Position numbers and translations under genes: made by a program. Of a stretch of DNA of 64,000 nucleotides, positions 23,890 through 35,700 are shown one piece after another. The DNA comes from Cymbidium sinense (taxonomy: Eukaryota > Streptophyta > Magnoliopsida > Asparagales > Orchidaceae), in assembly GCA_021442155.1 (NCBI GenBank), contig CM038217.1:150605834-150669833 (forward strand), read 5' to 3'. The notes beneath the pieces are model-generated. The model was not told the origin of the DNA, made no database searches, and saw nothing but the letters and a program-made list of their open reading frames with translations. Every line of letters starts with the position of its first letter. Position 1 is the stretch's first letter.

Positions 23890-24990
23890 TCAGCACTAAG
23901 ACCAATTCCCCTTTTTGGAATGTTCGAGGCCGCACCGTATGGTCAAAAGCACCGAACATCTTTGCTCTATAAATTTCCAAATTTTGATGAGCTTGCAATT
24001 TAACTTCATCAAGCGCGTCAAGTTCCTCTATTCTCAAATGAGTATTTTGATCTTTAATTAGATTTTATTGGATGGTTACTCGAAGTGATGGTAACTCAAC
24101 TTCAAGAAGAAGAACCGCTTCAATTCCAAATACTAATGAATAGGGAGTGGCTTTAGTTAGTGTCTTGTAGGTAGTTTGATATGCCCATAATGTCTCTATT
24201 AGTTTGGTATGTCATTCTCTTTTATTTTTAATGAAGATCTTCTTAAGTAGTTTGACCAATGTTTTTTGAAGACTTCTGCCAAGCTATTTACCCTTGGATC
24301 ATATATTGAAGAATATCACCACTCAATTTTGTATCGATTGACGAATTTATAAATCTTTCTATTTTTGAAAGTTGTGTCATTATCAAAAATTATTCGGCGT
24401 GACACTCCAAATTTATAGACTACATTATGCATGAAGAAGTTGTCACTTGATAAATAGTAACTTATTTAAATAGGGTAGCTTCAGCCCATTAAGAGAAATA
24501 ATCAGTCGCTGCTAGGATGAAGTAGGGACCAGTTGATGATGATGGATTAATCGATCCAATTACATCTGTAACCTAACATTCAAATGGTCAGGATGCTATT
24601 GTTAGGTGTAATCAATTTTAAGGTTGGTGGATTATATTACCTTGTACTAGACATTCATGGCACATCTTGGCATGATTGATACAGTCTCTCACCATAGATG
24701 GACGGTAATAGCCCATCCTTTTGATCTTTACTACCATCTTGGAACCTGACTATAGTGTATAATAAAGTCCTTCATGAACTTCAACCATCACTTTCCTAGC
24801 TTTATCTATATTTAAGCATCGTAGTCCACATTTGTTCAAAGGATCTACAATACAAAGTGTTGTTGATGAAAGCATAGCACAACATTCTCTTCTTGATTTG
24901 AGCTCCCAGTGATTTATTACTTGATAATTTTCCTTTTTTAAAGTAGTCGATAAAAGGTTGCCTCCAATCATGTGACTCATCTACTATAAA
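23890..24990 (-). pseudogene. Integrase of host gypsy element (decayed)
   Basis: Minus-strand translation shows, in order, a HEGL word near 24,775 (first zinc-finger histidine region), KRMGYYRPSM near 24,700, the zinc-binding CINHAKMCHECL near 24,660, then core-domain words TGPYFILAATDYFSKW near 24,515 and a later FDNDTTFKN near 24,390, and C-terminal words GAFDHTVRPRTF near 23,940. This is the usual order HHCC, DDE core, C-terminal domain of Ty3/gypsy integrase. Several stops and shifts break the frame, for example after VHEGLYYTL at about 24,750. It acts, in intact relatives, by inserting the cDNA into chromosomes. Here it is inactive. Confidence 0.75.
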
Positions 24991-25189
24991 AGCTTCCCAT
25001 TTCTTTTTTGAAGCAATGTCATGCTTAGCTCTTCTTGCTATAATTTTTTATTGATTTTGGAGAGAATGAGGAGCAACTTGAGTCACACCTTGCTGTGTTG
25101 AATTTGATAACCCCTTTACCTACGGGGATTGATACTTTGCTGGCTCTAGAACTTGTCTAGTAAATATCCTGATCATGACATAATCTCCA

Positions 25190-25500
25190 TTCATACTTGT
25201 CATCTCCTTAGCTAGTTTTACTAAACAATCAGTTTTACTATTTTCATATTGAGAAAATCAAGTTAGTGTAACATTTGGTATTTGCTTCATAAGCTTAAGA
25301 ACTCTCTTGTGATAGAAAGCTAACTCAAGCTTGTTGACTTTTATAGATGTCTATTACTTGATTTATAATAAGATGGGAATCACCAAAAATATGCATGTTA
25401 TGAATGTCTATGAAAATAGCTTCTTCAAGACCTGCTACCAATGCATCATACTCAGCTTCATTATTAGTTCTTAGCTCGGTCAATCCATATGATCATCTCA
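25190..25500 (-). pseudogene. Second (archaeal-type) RNase H of host element
   Basis: Between reverse transcriptase/RNase H and integrase the minus strand reads words such as TNNEAEYDALVAGLEEA near 25,440 and FGDSHLIINQV near 25,370. An extra RNase H with NEAEY and DS motifs in this place is the hallmark of the Tat lineage of plant Ty3/gypsy elements, including Ogre. It supports the lineage call independently of the primer site. The frame is short and interrupted, so it is a relic. Confidence 0.7.
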
Positions 25501-25799
25501 ATTTCTCTCCTTCTAGTGTTATGAAGATGATGTTGATACTCTTGCCCTTGGAAAATTTAGAGGTTGGACTTGTTTGATAGATGAGGCTCCATCAAAGTAC
25601 ATTTCTCAAATTTGTAATTTTTCTTTTCATGAATGAGCATAATTTGCTCATCAGAAAAATCATCATTAAGAGGTGAGTCTGCAGGAATGAGATGTGCAGC
25701 AAAAAAATCTACTAAAATTTGTCCATTTACTGGTTTCTATGGAAAATATGTGATATCAAATTGTAAAAGAAATACTGGTCATCTTGCCAAGAGACCTGT

Positions 25800-27100
25800 T
25801 AATGTTAGTCTTGTCATCAACTCCAGCAGATCGATTCTTGAGATGAGGGTAATTTTATGAGATAACACATAGTGAAGGACTTTTTTACTGCAAAGATCAA
25901 TGCCAAGCAGTGCTTCTCTATCGGAGAATATCTCATTTCTGCTCTTATCAACCTCCGACTAACATAATAAAGAGCATTCTCTTTGCTTTCTTCATTGTGT
26001 TGTGCCAATAATACTCCAAGGGACTCTTCTAATGCAGTTGTGTATAGAATGAGAGGCTTCCTAGGAGTAGGCGATGTAAGGATTAGTGGATTTAACATGT
26101 AGCTTTTAATGCTATTGAAGGCTTATTGGCACTCTTTGTCCCATTTGAATGGAGCGTCCTTCTTCATCAACTTTATAAATGGTTGATAGCGTCCTGATAG
26201 GTTTGATATAAATCGACAAATGAATGCAAGCTATCCTTGTAAAGAACGGAGCTGAAGCAAACTCTTCGGTGGAGGCAACTCTAGAATTGCCTTGATTTTA
26301 GCAGGATTGATTTTAATTCCTCTATGATGTATAATGTACCCGAGAAATTTTTAGAGGACACCCCGAATGTGCATTTTAGAGGATTCATCTTGAGATCATA
26401 TTTTCTGATTCTCTTTAATACAATTCTCAAGCCTTCAAAGTGATTTTCACAATTTAAGCTTTTCACCACCAAATAATCAACATAACATTACACCTTCTGG
26501 TGAATTAACTCATCAAAAATACGCATCATGGCTCTTTGGTGTGTAGCTCCAGCATTTTTCAATCCGAAGGGCATGACTGTGTAGTAGTATATACCAGTTG
26601 GCATCCTAAATATTGTGTGCTTCTCATCTTTAGAGTCATCTTGATTTGATTGTATCCTGATGATCTATCCATGAATGAGAACATGTTATAGTTGGAAGTA
26701 TTGTCCACTAGTAGTTCTGATTTTGGAAGTGAAAAATCATCTTTTGGGCATGCCTTATTTAGGTCTCGGAAGTCAATGCAGACACGGATTTGGTTGTTCT
26801 TCTTCCTAATTGGGACAATGTTGGCTATCCAATCTACATACTTCTCCTCCTTGATGAAGCCTGCTTTGGTGAGCTTCTTAGTTTCTGTAATTACCTATTC
26901 TTCAATCTCCAATCTCATTCACATAGGAGCTTGCTTAACATGCATCACATCTGGTTTAATGACAAGTTTATGAGCTGCTACATCAGAAGATAAGCCTGGC
27001 ATTTCAGAACATGTCCAAGCAAAGAAATCCTTGAATTTACAAAGCAGCAATTTTAGCTCTTCAACTTTCTCATCAGGTAGAAGGGCGCTGACGAAAGTTG
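25800..27100 (-). pseudogene. Reverse transcriptase and RNase H of host gypsy element
   Basis: Minus-strand frames give, in order, FKDFFAW near 27,020, VCIDFRDLNKACPKDDF near 26,780 (conserved finger/palm block), SFMDRSSGYNQIKM near 26,670, a YVDY in place of the catalytic YVDD near 26,475, LKMNPLKCTFGV near 26,375 and then the RNase H words ALYYVSRRL near 25,960 and YSPIEKHCLALIFAVKK near 25,910. The order is that of a Ty3/gypsy pol. The loss of the second catalytic aspartate in YVDD, and several stops and frame changes, show that it cannot work. Open segments lie at 25,817-26,098 and 26,281-26,472. Confidence 0.8.
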
Positions 27101-27998
27101 GACAGGGATCATCCTCAGCTCCTAGGTTGATTTCTTTGGATGGGGATCATCTTCTTGTCACTATTAATTTCGATCTCAGCTTTTATTATAACTTTATTTT
27201 GATGAGATTTGTGGATGAACCCAAGAGCTTTAGTAATAAACTTATCACTTCTTCATGATGTTTGAGGACTTCTTTGGCTCCACATCTTGTTAAAGATTTG
27301 AGTTCTATGTTTAATAGTTCAATATGAATTTCAAGCTTATGCATCATTCTTCAAAATTTCTATGGATAGTATATTGGTATTCTTATTGGCACTATATAAT
27401 CAAAATTTTCATGTTGAGTAGGCCGATCAAAATTGTGAGGCTGAGATTCTTCAGATTTGTAAAATAAAGTTCCTATTCCGCCACTCTCACTAAATGGTGG
27501 CACATAGAATGTTATCAATTCTTCAATATTATGAACCTCCGGTGGAGTGATTTCTTTGAAGTACTGCCAAGGGATGGGTATAATTTGAAGGAGTCATCTG
27601 ACACTGCTAAGTGTGCTATCCTTCTTAATGCAACCTTCTTAACCCTATTTCCATAAGTAGATTCAAAGTCATAGTAAATCAGAATCACTTATTTCATACT
27701 TTTCCTTTCTTGAAAGCTTATAAGTTTCATTAGGTTTGATAGAAATATTTTCTTCCTCTTATATGTCACTTCCCAAATGAGGAACTGATCTTCTTGATTT
27801 AGGTGTAGAGTTAAGTGCTTTGGGGAGAATCGACATTATCTTCTTTATTTCTTTTTGCTTCTATTCTTTCACTTTATGAAGTTGCTTTTTAATTTTTGAA
27901 GTGGATGCAACTGCCTCAGGAGGTTTTGTTGGCTTAGGCTCTTTAGGGATGAAATATTTTGCATCTTCATAGATCTTTGCTTCATGGACAGAGAATGA
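27101..27998 (-). pseudogene. Degraded linker between protease and reverse transcriptase
   Basis: This stretch sits between recognisable protease and reverse transcriptase of the host element. I see no motif that can be named. Both strands have short frames only; the plus-strand ORF at 27,031-27,258 is a shadow. Confidence 0.4.
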
Positions 27999-28288
27999 TT
28001 ATAGGTTGTCAAGAATTCTGAACTCTTCTCCATCTTTTAGGTACTTCATACACTGATGCATAGTTGATGGGACCATGCCATACTCATGCAGCCATGGACA
28101 ACCCAAGAGAGCTCTAAACGACATATCAGCATCGATTACATGAAACTTGGCTTCTGTATATAAATCCCAAAACTTGAGTGGGAGTATAAAAGAACTTAGG
28201 GTTCTCTGTCCTTTCTCATTGAAATCATGAATCATCAACTTATCTCTCTCAAGATGTTGGATATCAAGTGATAATCCTCTTAATGCTT
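27999..28288 (-). pseudogene. Host protease, downstream half (cut off by solo LTR C)
   Basis: The open frame 27,999-28,355 on the minus strand is a chimera. Its first 22 or so codons come from the end of LTR C. From 28,288 downwards it reads retroviral-type aspartic protease sequence, including LRGLSLDI, KFHVIDADMSFRALLGCPWLH and EFRILDNL. The final block with ALLGCPWLH is the typical flap-to-C-terminus region (ILGRPWL-like) of Tat proteases. The catalytic half lies at 35,465-35,700, on the other side of the 7.2 kb insertion. Target duplication TGCTT sits at 28,284-28,288. Confidence 0.8.
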
Positions 28289-31200
28289 TATTGACCTCAC
28301 TTTTAGAGTGAGCTTTTCCACTTCTCCATCTTAGACATAGGACTCCTCTAGACACTAAGAGTTCCTTAGTCTTAAGACACTTATAATTATTATGTGAATA
28401 CTTAACCTAACTCTAGAGACTTAGAGGTTTTAGCCATATCAATAGGTTATGCCTTAGGGGTACTAGGAGGACTTGCCTACCCTATAGCTCGAACCCAATC
28501 CTTGCTTCCCTCCTTCAAACCAATCCCAATCAAATTTAAATCAATTCCAACTCAATTGATTTTCTCAAATCAACAATTATTTCCAAAACCCAAATCTTAA
28601 ATAAATTCTAACTCAATTGATTTTCTCAAGTCATAAATCAATTCCAAAATTCAAATCATAAATCAATTCGAATCAAATGATTGAAACCCATGATTCAATT
28701 CAAATCCTAAAATCTTTCCTAAGCCTTCTAATTTCATCTATGAACTTAGCTCAAATCAAATCCAAATCACTCCAAACTCAAAATATTTTCTCATAACCCA
28801 TTTATATTCTCATTTATATTCACAAATATAAATGAAATATAAATTCAAATAACTAAAACAAAATTCAAAATTCAAATCAAAATCCTACTTATATCATTTA
28901 AGCCAATTCTTGGACTTAGCCAAATCATTCTCAAATCAATCCAAACCCTTGGATTTTCTCTTCAAATAATCACTTCTTCAATCACATGCCAAAATATAAA
29001 CATAAATATAATCATCAAATCAAATGTTCATCCTTCTAACTTGAAATTGTCAAATGAACCAAAATTTGACTAAACCACTTACAATATTTATATTTTCATC
29101 ATAAGTCCATGTGTGAGTTCAACCAAACTTGAATCAAGCCTTGAATTGTGCTCAATGACCTTTAGGCTTATGATTGGATAAAATTAGCTAACCTAATGAA
29201 TCATTTAAAATCAATCATCAATCCAAGCTAAATTAAAATTCATTTAACATGAAACTAAACAAGCCAAAATTCCACCATATGCCAAATTGATTGAAACCAT
29301 TGATCTAAACCAATTCATACTACGATTGAACTTGACCAAGTCATCAATTGAGCCAAACCCAATTGACCTAAATTGACCAAATTTCCAAAGCCAAATTCAT
29401 TATAAATTAATTGTTGAACTTGACCAAAGCTTTAATTGACCAATAGACCCAACCTAGCTAATTGACCATGAACCAACTTGACCTAAAATGTCAAACTTGA
29501 GATCAAACCAAAATCAAAATTGATTGAAATCAAAGCTTGCAATACATTTCAAATGGTCAACCAAGCTAAACCAACCCATGACCTAACTCAATTGGGTAAA
29601 TGGGTCAAATTGACATTATTTGACCCAAATGAACCTAAATGAACCAAAACCAAATGTAAACCAAATTGAACCAAACCAATGACACCCATAAGGCTCTAAA
29701 TGATCATTTGAACCTAACAAAACCCATGGTTTGACCCAATTTGACCAATTGGTCAAACTAACCCAATTTGACCAAACTTGATCTAAATGGGTCAAATTGA
29801 ACGAATTCAAACCAAATGAACCCCTTGAAATTTGGCCCAACCCATTTTTGAATCATTTCAAATATGCCTAAATCAAAATCATGGCAAAATGACTACTTTG
29901 CCATTAGGTCAAAGGATATCATATGACCAAATTCACTTAGAATTTGGTCATTTCTTTCTCAAGGCCATTTAGCATCCTTCTAGTGGTCCACATGGACACC
30001 AAGGAGGATGGTGAACATGACCCAATGAGCTTGGGTCAGCCATGACCCAAGCCAAGGCCAAACTAACCTCTCCAATGGTATTTGAGCACTTGGATCACCA
30101 TATGCACTCACTTAGCACATAGGCATCCACTCTCCTTCACTCCACTACCCAAAATGACCCATGTGGAGTGTTTTGCAGCTCAAACCGTGCCTCCAATCCT
30201 AGCCATTGATCAAAAATGGAAATTCAACCTCTCACCGTCCGATCCAAGGAGGGGGGGATATACTCCCCTCATTCCCACTCAAACTAGAAGCAATCATTTC
30301 CTCAGAGCAAGGGAGATTCAATCAAAGCCTCCCCAAGCTTTTCCAAGACATTCCCAAGCTCCCTTGATATCCATTTTCAATTTTTCTCAAAGCCAAAATA
30401 GGGGAGATCAATCCCGAGCTCAACTCATCCAATTCTCAACCAAAACTAAATTAACCTTGCACGCACTATCAGTGGACTTTGAGCTCAATCAAGTATTTTC
30501 CCAAGTCTCCAAGCCACGGGAAGCATCACTTTGATCAAGGCTGATCACCATTGAAGGGGAGCTTGGTCAACCAAACCATCTACTTCAAATCAAGACCTAA
30601 TTCATTCAGCTCATCTCTAAAGCTACCTCCTCCAAAGTGATAGCCTTTGGCATGGTAATTGCTCAAAATTGTAGCCATAGGAAAATTGGGTTTGTCCTTT
30701 TTGAAGGAAATTGTCACCCCTTGAAATTTTGACAGTTGGATGTGCATCCCCCTCCTTCCGAAGGTGTTGGATCATTTTGATCCCAATTTGAGCTCGAGTG
30801 AGCTCAAATTGAATGAAGAGAGATGAATGGTGTTCATCTCTCATCACTCACAAAGGAGAAGGATCACACGCCGTCCATTTCACGTGATTGCAACAGACGG
30901 CTGTGATTAGATCACACTAGATCCCATCTAATTCTAAGCCTAAATTGCAGGATTAATCCCAGTCGTTTGACCTTAGATCGAATGGCCCGCAAAGAAGATG
31001 CATTCGCCATTGGCGGACTCAGCTGATGGATGTGATAACTTAAATAACCTATCCCGTTGCACCAATGGAAAAGTGCACAGCATCAGCCACCACGTTGCTC
31101 GACGGGATTAGGGGTTTAATTAAGCCTAATTAATCTGATTTTAATTATAAAACTTCCTAAAATCATAACTAATTATAGAAAATCAAAAAAATGCAAACTT

Positions 31201-34200
31201 GGACTTATTTTAAAGAAAATTCAAAGGAGAATAATATAAATTTAAAATCAATTGACTTTGAACAATACTTTTCACTCAATTTGGGTTTTATTAGAAAAAT
31301 AATTAGGCTAATCACTCCTTAATTACTTCAAAAATTAATTCCAAACTTCTGAGGTTGATTAGTGGGATGACCTCTACCTCCCATGATTTTTTTGGAATTT
31401 ATTGCTAGATGAATTAGGAGAATTTCTTATTTTATCCTTAATTCCTCTCTTAATTAATTAAATGATTAATTAACATGTTAAACAGTGATAAATTTATTAA
31501 TTAAACTTGCTAATCATCATAAAAAAATAGTGAATAGACATAGGGAATGAGATGAGGACCTCTTTTCCAATCTTTCTCTTAAGTTTATCTCTTTTGGATA
31601 AACACTTAATCAATTTGCAATTAATTAATGACTTAATCACTTCATTAAATAATAATATTAATCAAACTCAAAACCAAATCATTCTAGAACTTAATCATTC
31701 AAACCTTGGGTAGATTCTTAGGTGCTCAATAACCTAAGAGAGCTCCAAAGAAAATTATAATCAAATTACTGTGTAGGATGGTTATGAAAGTACTTAATTA
31801 AACCCTTTAGCTTAATTAATCAATAATTGTGAGTCAATTGCATTAGGCCCCTTCATTTCTTAGGTGCATTATTGATTTAATTTCCATGTGGTAGCATAGC
31901 ATATGTTGGCTCATAATTATTTGGCTAATTATGTTAAAGTGGTATAGGTAAGGGGTAATTGATGGATTTAATTCATACCTTAACCTAAATAAAACATAAA
32001 ATCAACCTAATTATTCTAACTTAAACTAAACTAATTCACACATGGGGGAAAAATGGGTTAGGACTAGTTTTATATTTCCTAAGTCAAATCAAATTCAAAA
32101 ATAAAAATCTCCTTATAGAAATTCTAATTCATTTTAAAAAAAATTCTATTTTATATGATTGTCCTTAGGAATTAATTAGGGAGAATGAAGTCATTTGCTT
32201 ACATCCCTTTATTTCTTTCCAAGCATGTTAAATATTATTTTCCATATGAAATCATGCATTCATTTCTTTGAAATATCAGTTAAATAAAATGTTTCTTTTT
32301 ATGTCAAATTGCATGTGTTAGCTAAAATTAAAAATTTGAGTGGTTATTATCACTATTAAACTAAAATTATTTTCAAAACCTATAAATCAAATATTATGAA
32401 TAAAGTGATGCTACTTATGAGTATTTATAAGCTTGCACATGATTATAATATAAGATATGTATTATGATTCTCTTTTCTTCTCTTAACATGGATTTACATA
32501 GAATTTGTAAGTGTATTGTTCATTTGAAAATAACACAACACTTGCTTGAATCTATTCCTATGCATTTTTATGTTATGACTTAAGAAGGATCTTCATATTA
32601 TACATGTAAATTATACAACCAGATCAAACATAATTTTTTGCATCATTCTTTCTCCATTTGTTTCTCCTTATACATCTACATGTATTTAAGAAAAATAGTA
32701 TATTAGTCTGGACATCCCGGGTTGAGGCTTTAAGTAGCCCTGAGTAGGTCTTGTATCTTACGCCCCTAGTATAGAAAATAATGGCGTCATACTCACTTAT
32801 AAATTTTATACATGTGAATGTGCATTTAGTTAATGGATGAGAAATCATTCTTTTCTATATAATAAATACGTGCATTAATAAAATATCCAAATTTTCAAAT
32901 CATATCACTTAGCATTCATCATCAAAGTGTGCTAAAATTTGCATTGCATGTATAGGTATGCTTAGGATTATTCATATGCATGGTATATGTGGTGGAAAGA
33001 AATAAATGGGTGTGTATTATGTGATAGTAATCCACTCTGACTAATCTAAGATGCATTTCTTATTAAATAGGCTATTTAGAGCAAATCTAAACTTATGATT
33101 AGTTAAAACACATAATAATACATTTACTAAAGAAAAATCATTAATGAAGCTATCTTAGAAATGCTTTAAAGTAGGGTTGAAAGAGAAGTTCTCTTCTCTT
33201 TTCTTCTCTTCATAACATTTATCCATTAAGTGTAGGTTCATTCAAACCAAATCAAACCATCAACTAAAATTGACAAATCAACTAAATCACTTGAAATGAA
33301 ACCACCCTATAAATTGAACCTTTTACACTTAAAAAATTTCAACCTTAAAGCCTAAGACATGCCACACAAGCCTTAAATGGCACACACATTAGACTAAGTC
33401 ACCATTTCTAACTTTAAGTTAGGGCGATGCATGGTTTGATGAATGATTTTATTTTATGGTGTATTATTTTAGACTGGATGTTAGGGTGTATGTGCATAGA
33501 CTGCATAATTGGGCAATCTTAGTCTAATCATGTCTTCTGTAGAGGATTGTGCTTAAGGGGCATTATAATAAAAATATAAATGCTTTTTGTTGTGTAAGTT
33601 GCTTATACCCCTAAGCATAATCTAAACTAGGATATGCAGACTTAGTTACCCAAATATGGGGAGCTAAGTCCACCTTATTCATATAACTGCATGGGTTGTG
33701 TGCTATGTTTAACTAACCTTTATTTTGCATGTTTAGTTAGATTTATCTTTCCAATTTTTATATAAATTTTGCAATTAAGATTTGGAATGAATATTATGTG
33801 GGAATTAAGGTGAACATTGGTTATAAGATCATGTTTTATATACCATGTGAAGCCTTGGAGCAAACTACATCCCAAGTCAAACTAAAAGAAAGAAAGAAAT
33901 GAAAAATGAAGACCCCCATAACATGAATTCCTTTTAATTATAATTATTCATTTATAATTTGGGTTGTATAAAAGTAGAGCTCGGCTACTCACATTTCTAT
34001 TTGGGTTGTGTGGCGGAACCCGACCACATCAGCCTTTTATTTTTTTTGCACTAATTTTATAAATTGATTGATGTTATGCTTATGATTAAGCAATTAGGAT
34101 GGTATGATTTTCCTAGTTTCTTAATTGTTTGATGGTTGTTGAATGGCCTGGATGCGATTAGACTCTTAGAAAAAAATAAATTTTCTATCCAATTAATCAA

Positions 34201-35459
34201 CTCAAAATTAAATTAAATAATTCATAACTTCACCTAAAGCCTAAAACATAAATCAAGATAATAAAAGATTTAGCAACCTCTTAGCTGAATGTGTGTCTCA
34301 CAATCATGCAAAAATCATATTATCTCACTCTTGGTAATGGAGAGCTTCCACCTTTGCCAAAGAAAATGGCTTGACCTTTGATAGCCATGGTGGAAACACA
34401 CCTCCTTCTTTCTGATTTTGGCCCATAACCAATTTTTTTATGCATTAGGCATATGAAATCTCATAGCCAATATCAAATAAAAATATACAAAAATTATAAT
34501 AAAACTTAACAAAATTTGCATTAGATTTAAGTCTTTATTCATGTCCTTCATGATCTAGTCTCTTAGGGAGTGTGTTTAAGTACTTAATATCCTTTCTAAA
34601 TAAACAATAGCCTAGCTATCTTGTAAAGCATAAGACTTGCCTACATGTATTTAAAATCATAGGAGAAGTTAGTTGGCGGCCACTCAAGGTCGTTGTAAGT
34701 CCAACAGTTGGGTGGTCTATCCTCTCTTGTGGAGGTAAACCATATATCCATTTTCACTTTAGATTTAGGTTGCTTTGGCCCTTATCAAAGTTCCCTAGAT
34801 GTAGGATCTGAGGTCATTGTTTTCCTTTGCAGGAAACAAGCATAAATTCTCACCTCTTAGGCATTTCTACAATCTTGTGTTGTGGAATTATAAGCCCTAG
34901 ATTTTTAATAAAAATTCAATCCAAATAGATAATTCTTCTCAATTTTAAAAATATAAAGCCCAACCATAAGATAGTTTTGGATGCTCACTAGGCATCCTAG
35001 TATCATGAGCATCCCCTACTCATCTCTCTTTGGTTTCGATAATAACTCTCTCTTTTGATCAATCCCACTTGATTTTCTAAAAAATAATAAATTGATTGGT
35101 AGTCCTTTCTTTAGAATCTTTGGAGATAATGATTATTTACCTTAATCAAGAGTATTCTTAAGGAATTTTATTTCTTAGGATGTAATTAACTATGGGGGCT
35201 TTCCTCCATAGGGAACTTAACGAACCTGGTTTAAATAAATCCTACTTTACTTTTTCATGTAAAGTAGGGGAAAGATCTCTGGTACATTCAAAGACCCATC
35301 ATGCTTTAGGAGTTCTCATTATGTGATTAGGTCCATTATAGGGTAGTGACTTCTATCTCTCGAGATAGTACACTATTCCTTAATGTCACACCCAATCACC
35401 CTAATGAGTACATCTGCAGATCTGCACGGTGTCCCCTACATCCAAAAATAAACACCACA
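28289..35459 (+). mobile_element. Giant solo LTR, copy C (7.2 kb)
   Basis: Starts TATTGACCTCAC (the first TG has decayed to TA), ends AATAAACACCACA and is flanked by TGCTT on both sides (28,284-28,288 and 35,460-35,464). It is collinear with copies A and B. Landmarks are the TTGACC-rich field (about 29,120-29,820), a hairpin at 30,249-30,270 of the GGGG...ATATA...CCCC type, the GC-richer pocket (about 30,860-31,110) with ACTTAAATAAC, and the terminal block with TCTCGAGATAG near 35,360. It interrupts the protease coding region of the host element. The 150-residue ORF at 30,082-30,534 has no counterpart in the other LTRs and no family signature, so it is not called as a gene. Confidence 0.9.
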
Positions 35460-35464
35460 TGCTT

Positions 35465-35700
35465 TTAGACTCATAAAAATTTATAAAGAACCTAGATCAA
35501 TCAATATTCGATTGATCAAGATATTATCACTCTCTGCAATAATATATAGAGGGCGGTTGTGAGCCACTATTCCTAACATAAGATCTTCTTCAAAAAATAT
35601 GATTACTGGGAGATCTTGAGTTTGCAATGATTCAGTCATTTTTTTAGTAAAGTAAGCTTCATAACTCTCCGGATCTTTGAGAGCCTGTATCAAAGTTTCT
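35465..35700 (-). pseudogene. Host protease, catalytic half
   Basis: The minus-strand frame 35,693-35,481 has the words MTESLQTQDLPVIIFFEEDL, HNRPLYIIAE and ILIDLGS. The last is the position of the catalytic aspartate (D-[ST]-G in active enzymes; here D-L-G-S, as in many Tat elements where the second residue varies). The frame ends at the target site of LTR C and resumes in the same sense at 28,288. Before the insertion this was one protease domain between gag and reverse transcriptase. Confidence 0.8.

Noticed and set aside
30082..30534. 150-residue ORF on the plus strand, the longest outside the kinase and copia regions
   Set aside because: It lies inside solo LTR C, and the matching parts of LTRs A and B do not keep the frame. 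No motif is recognised.
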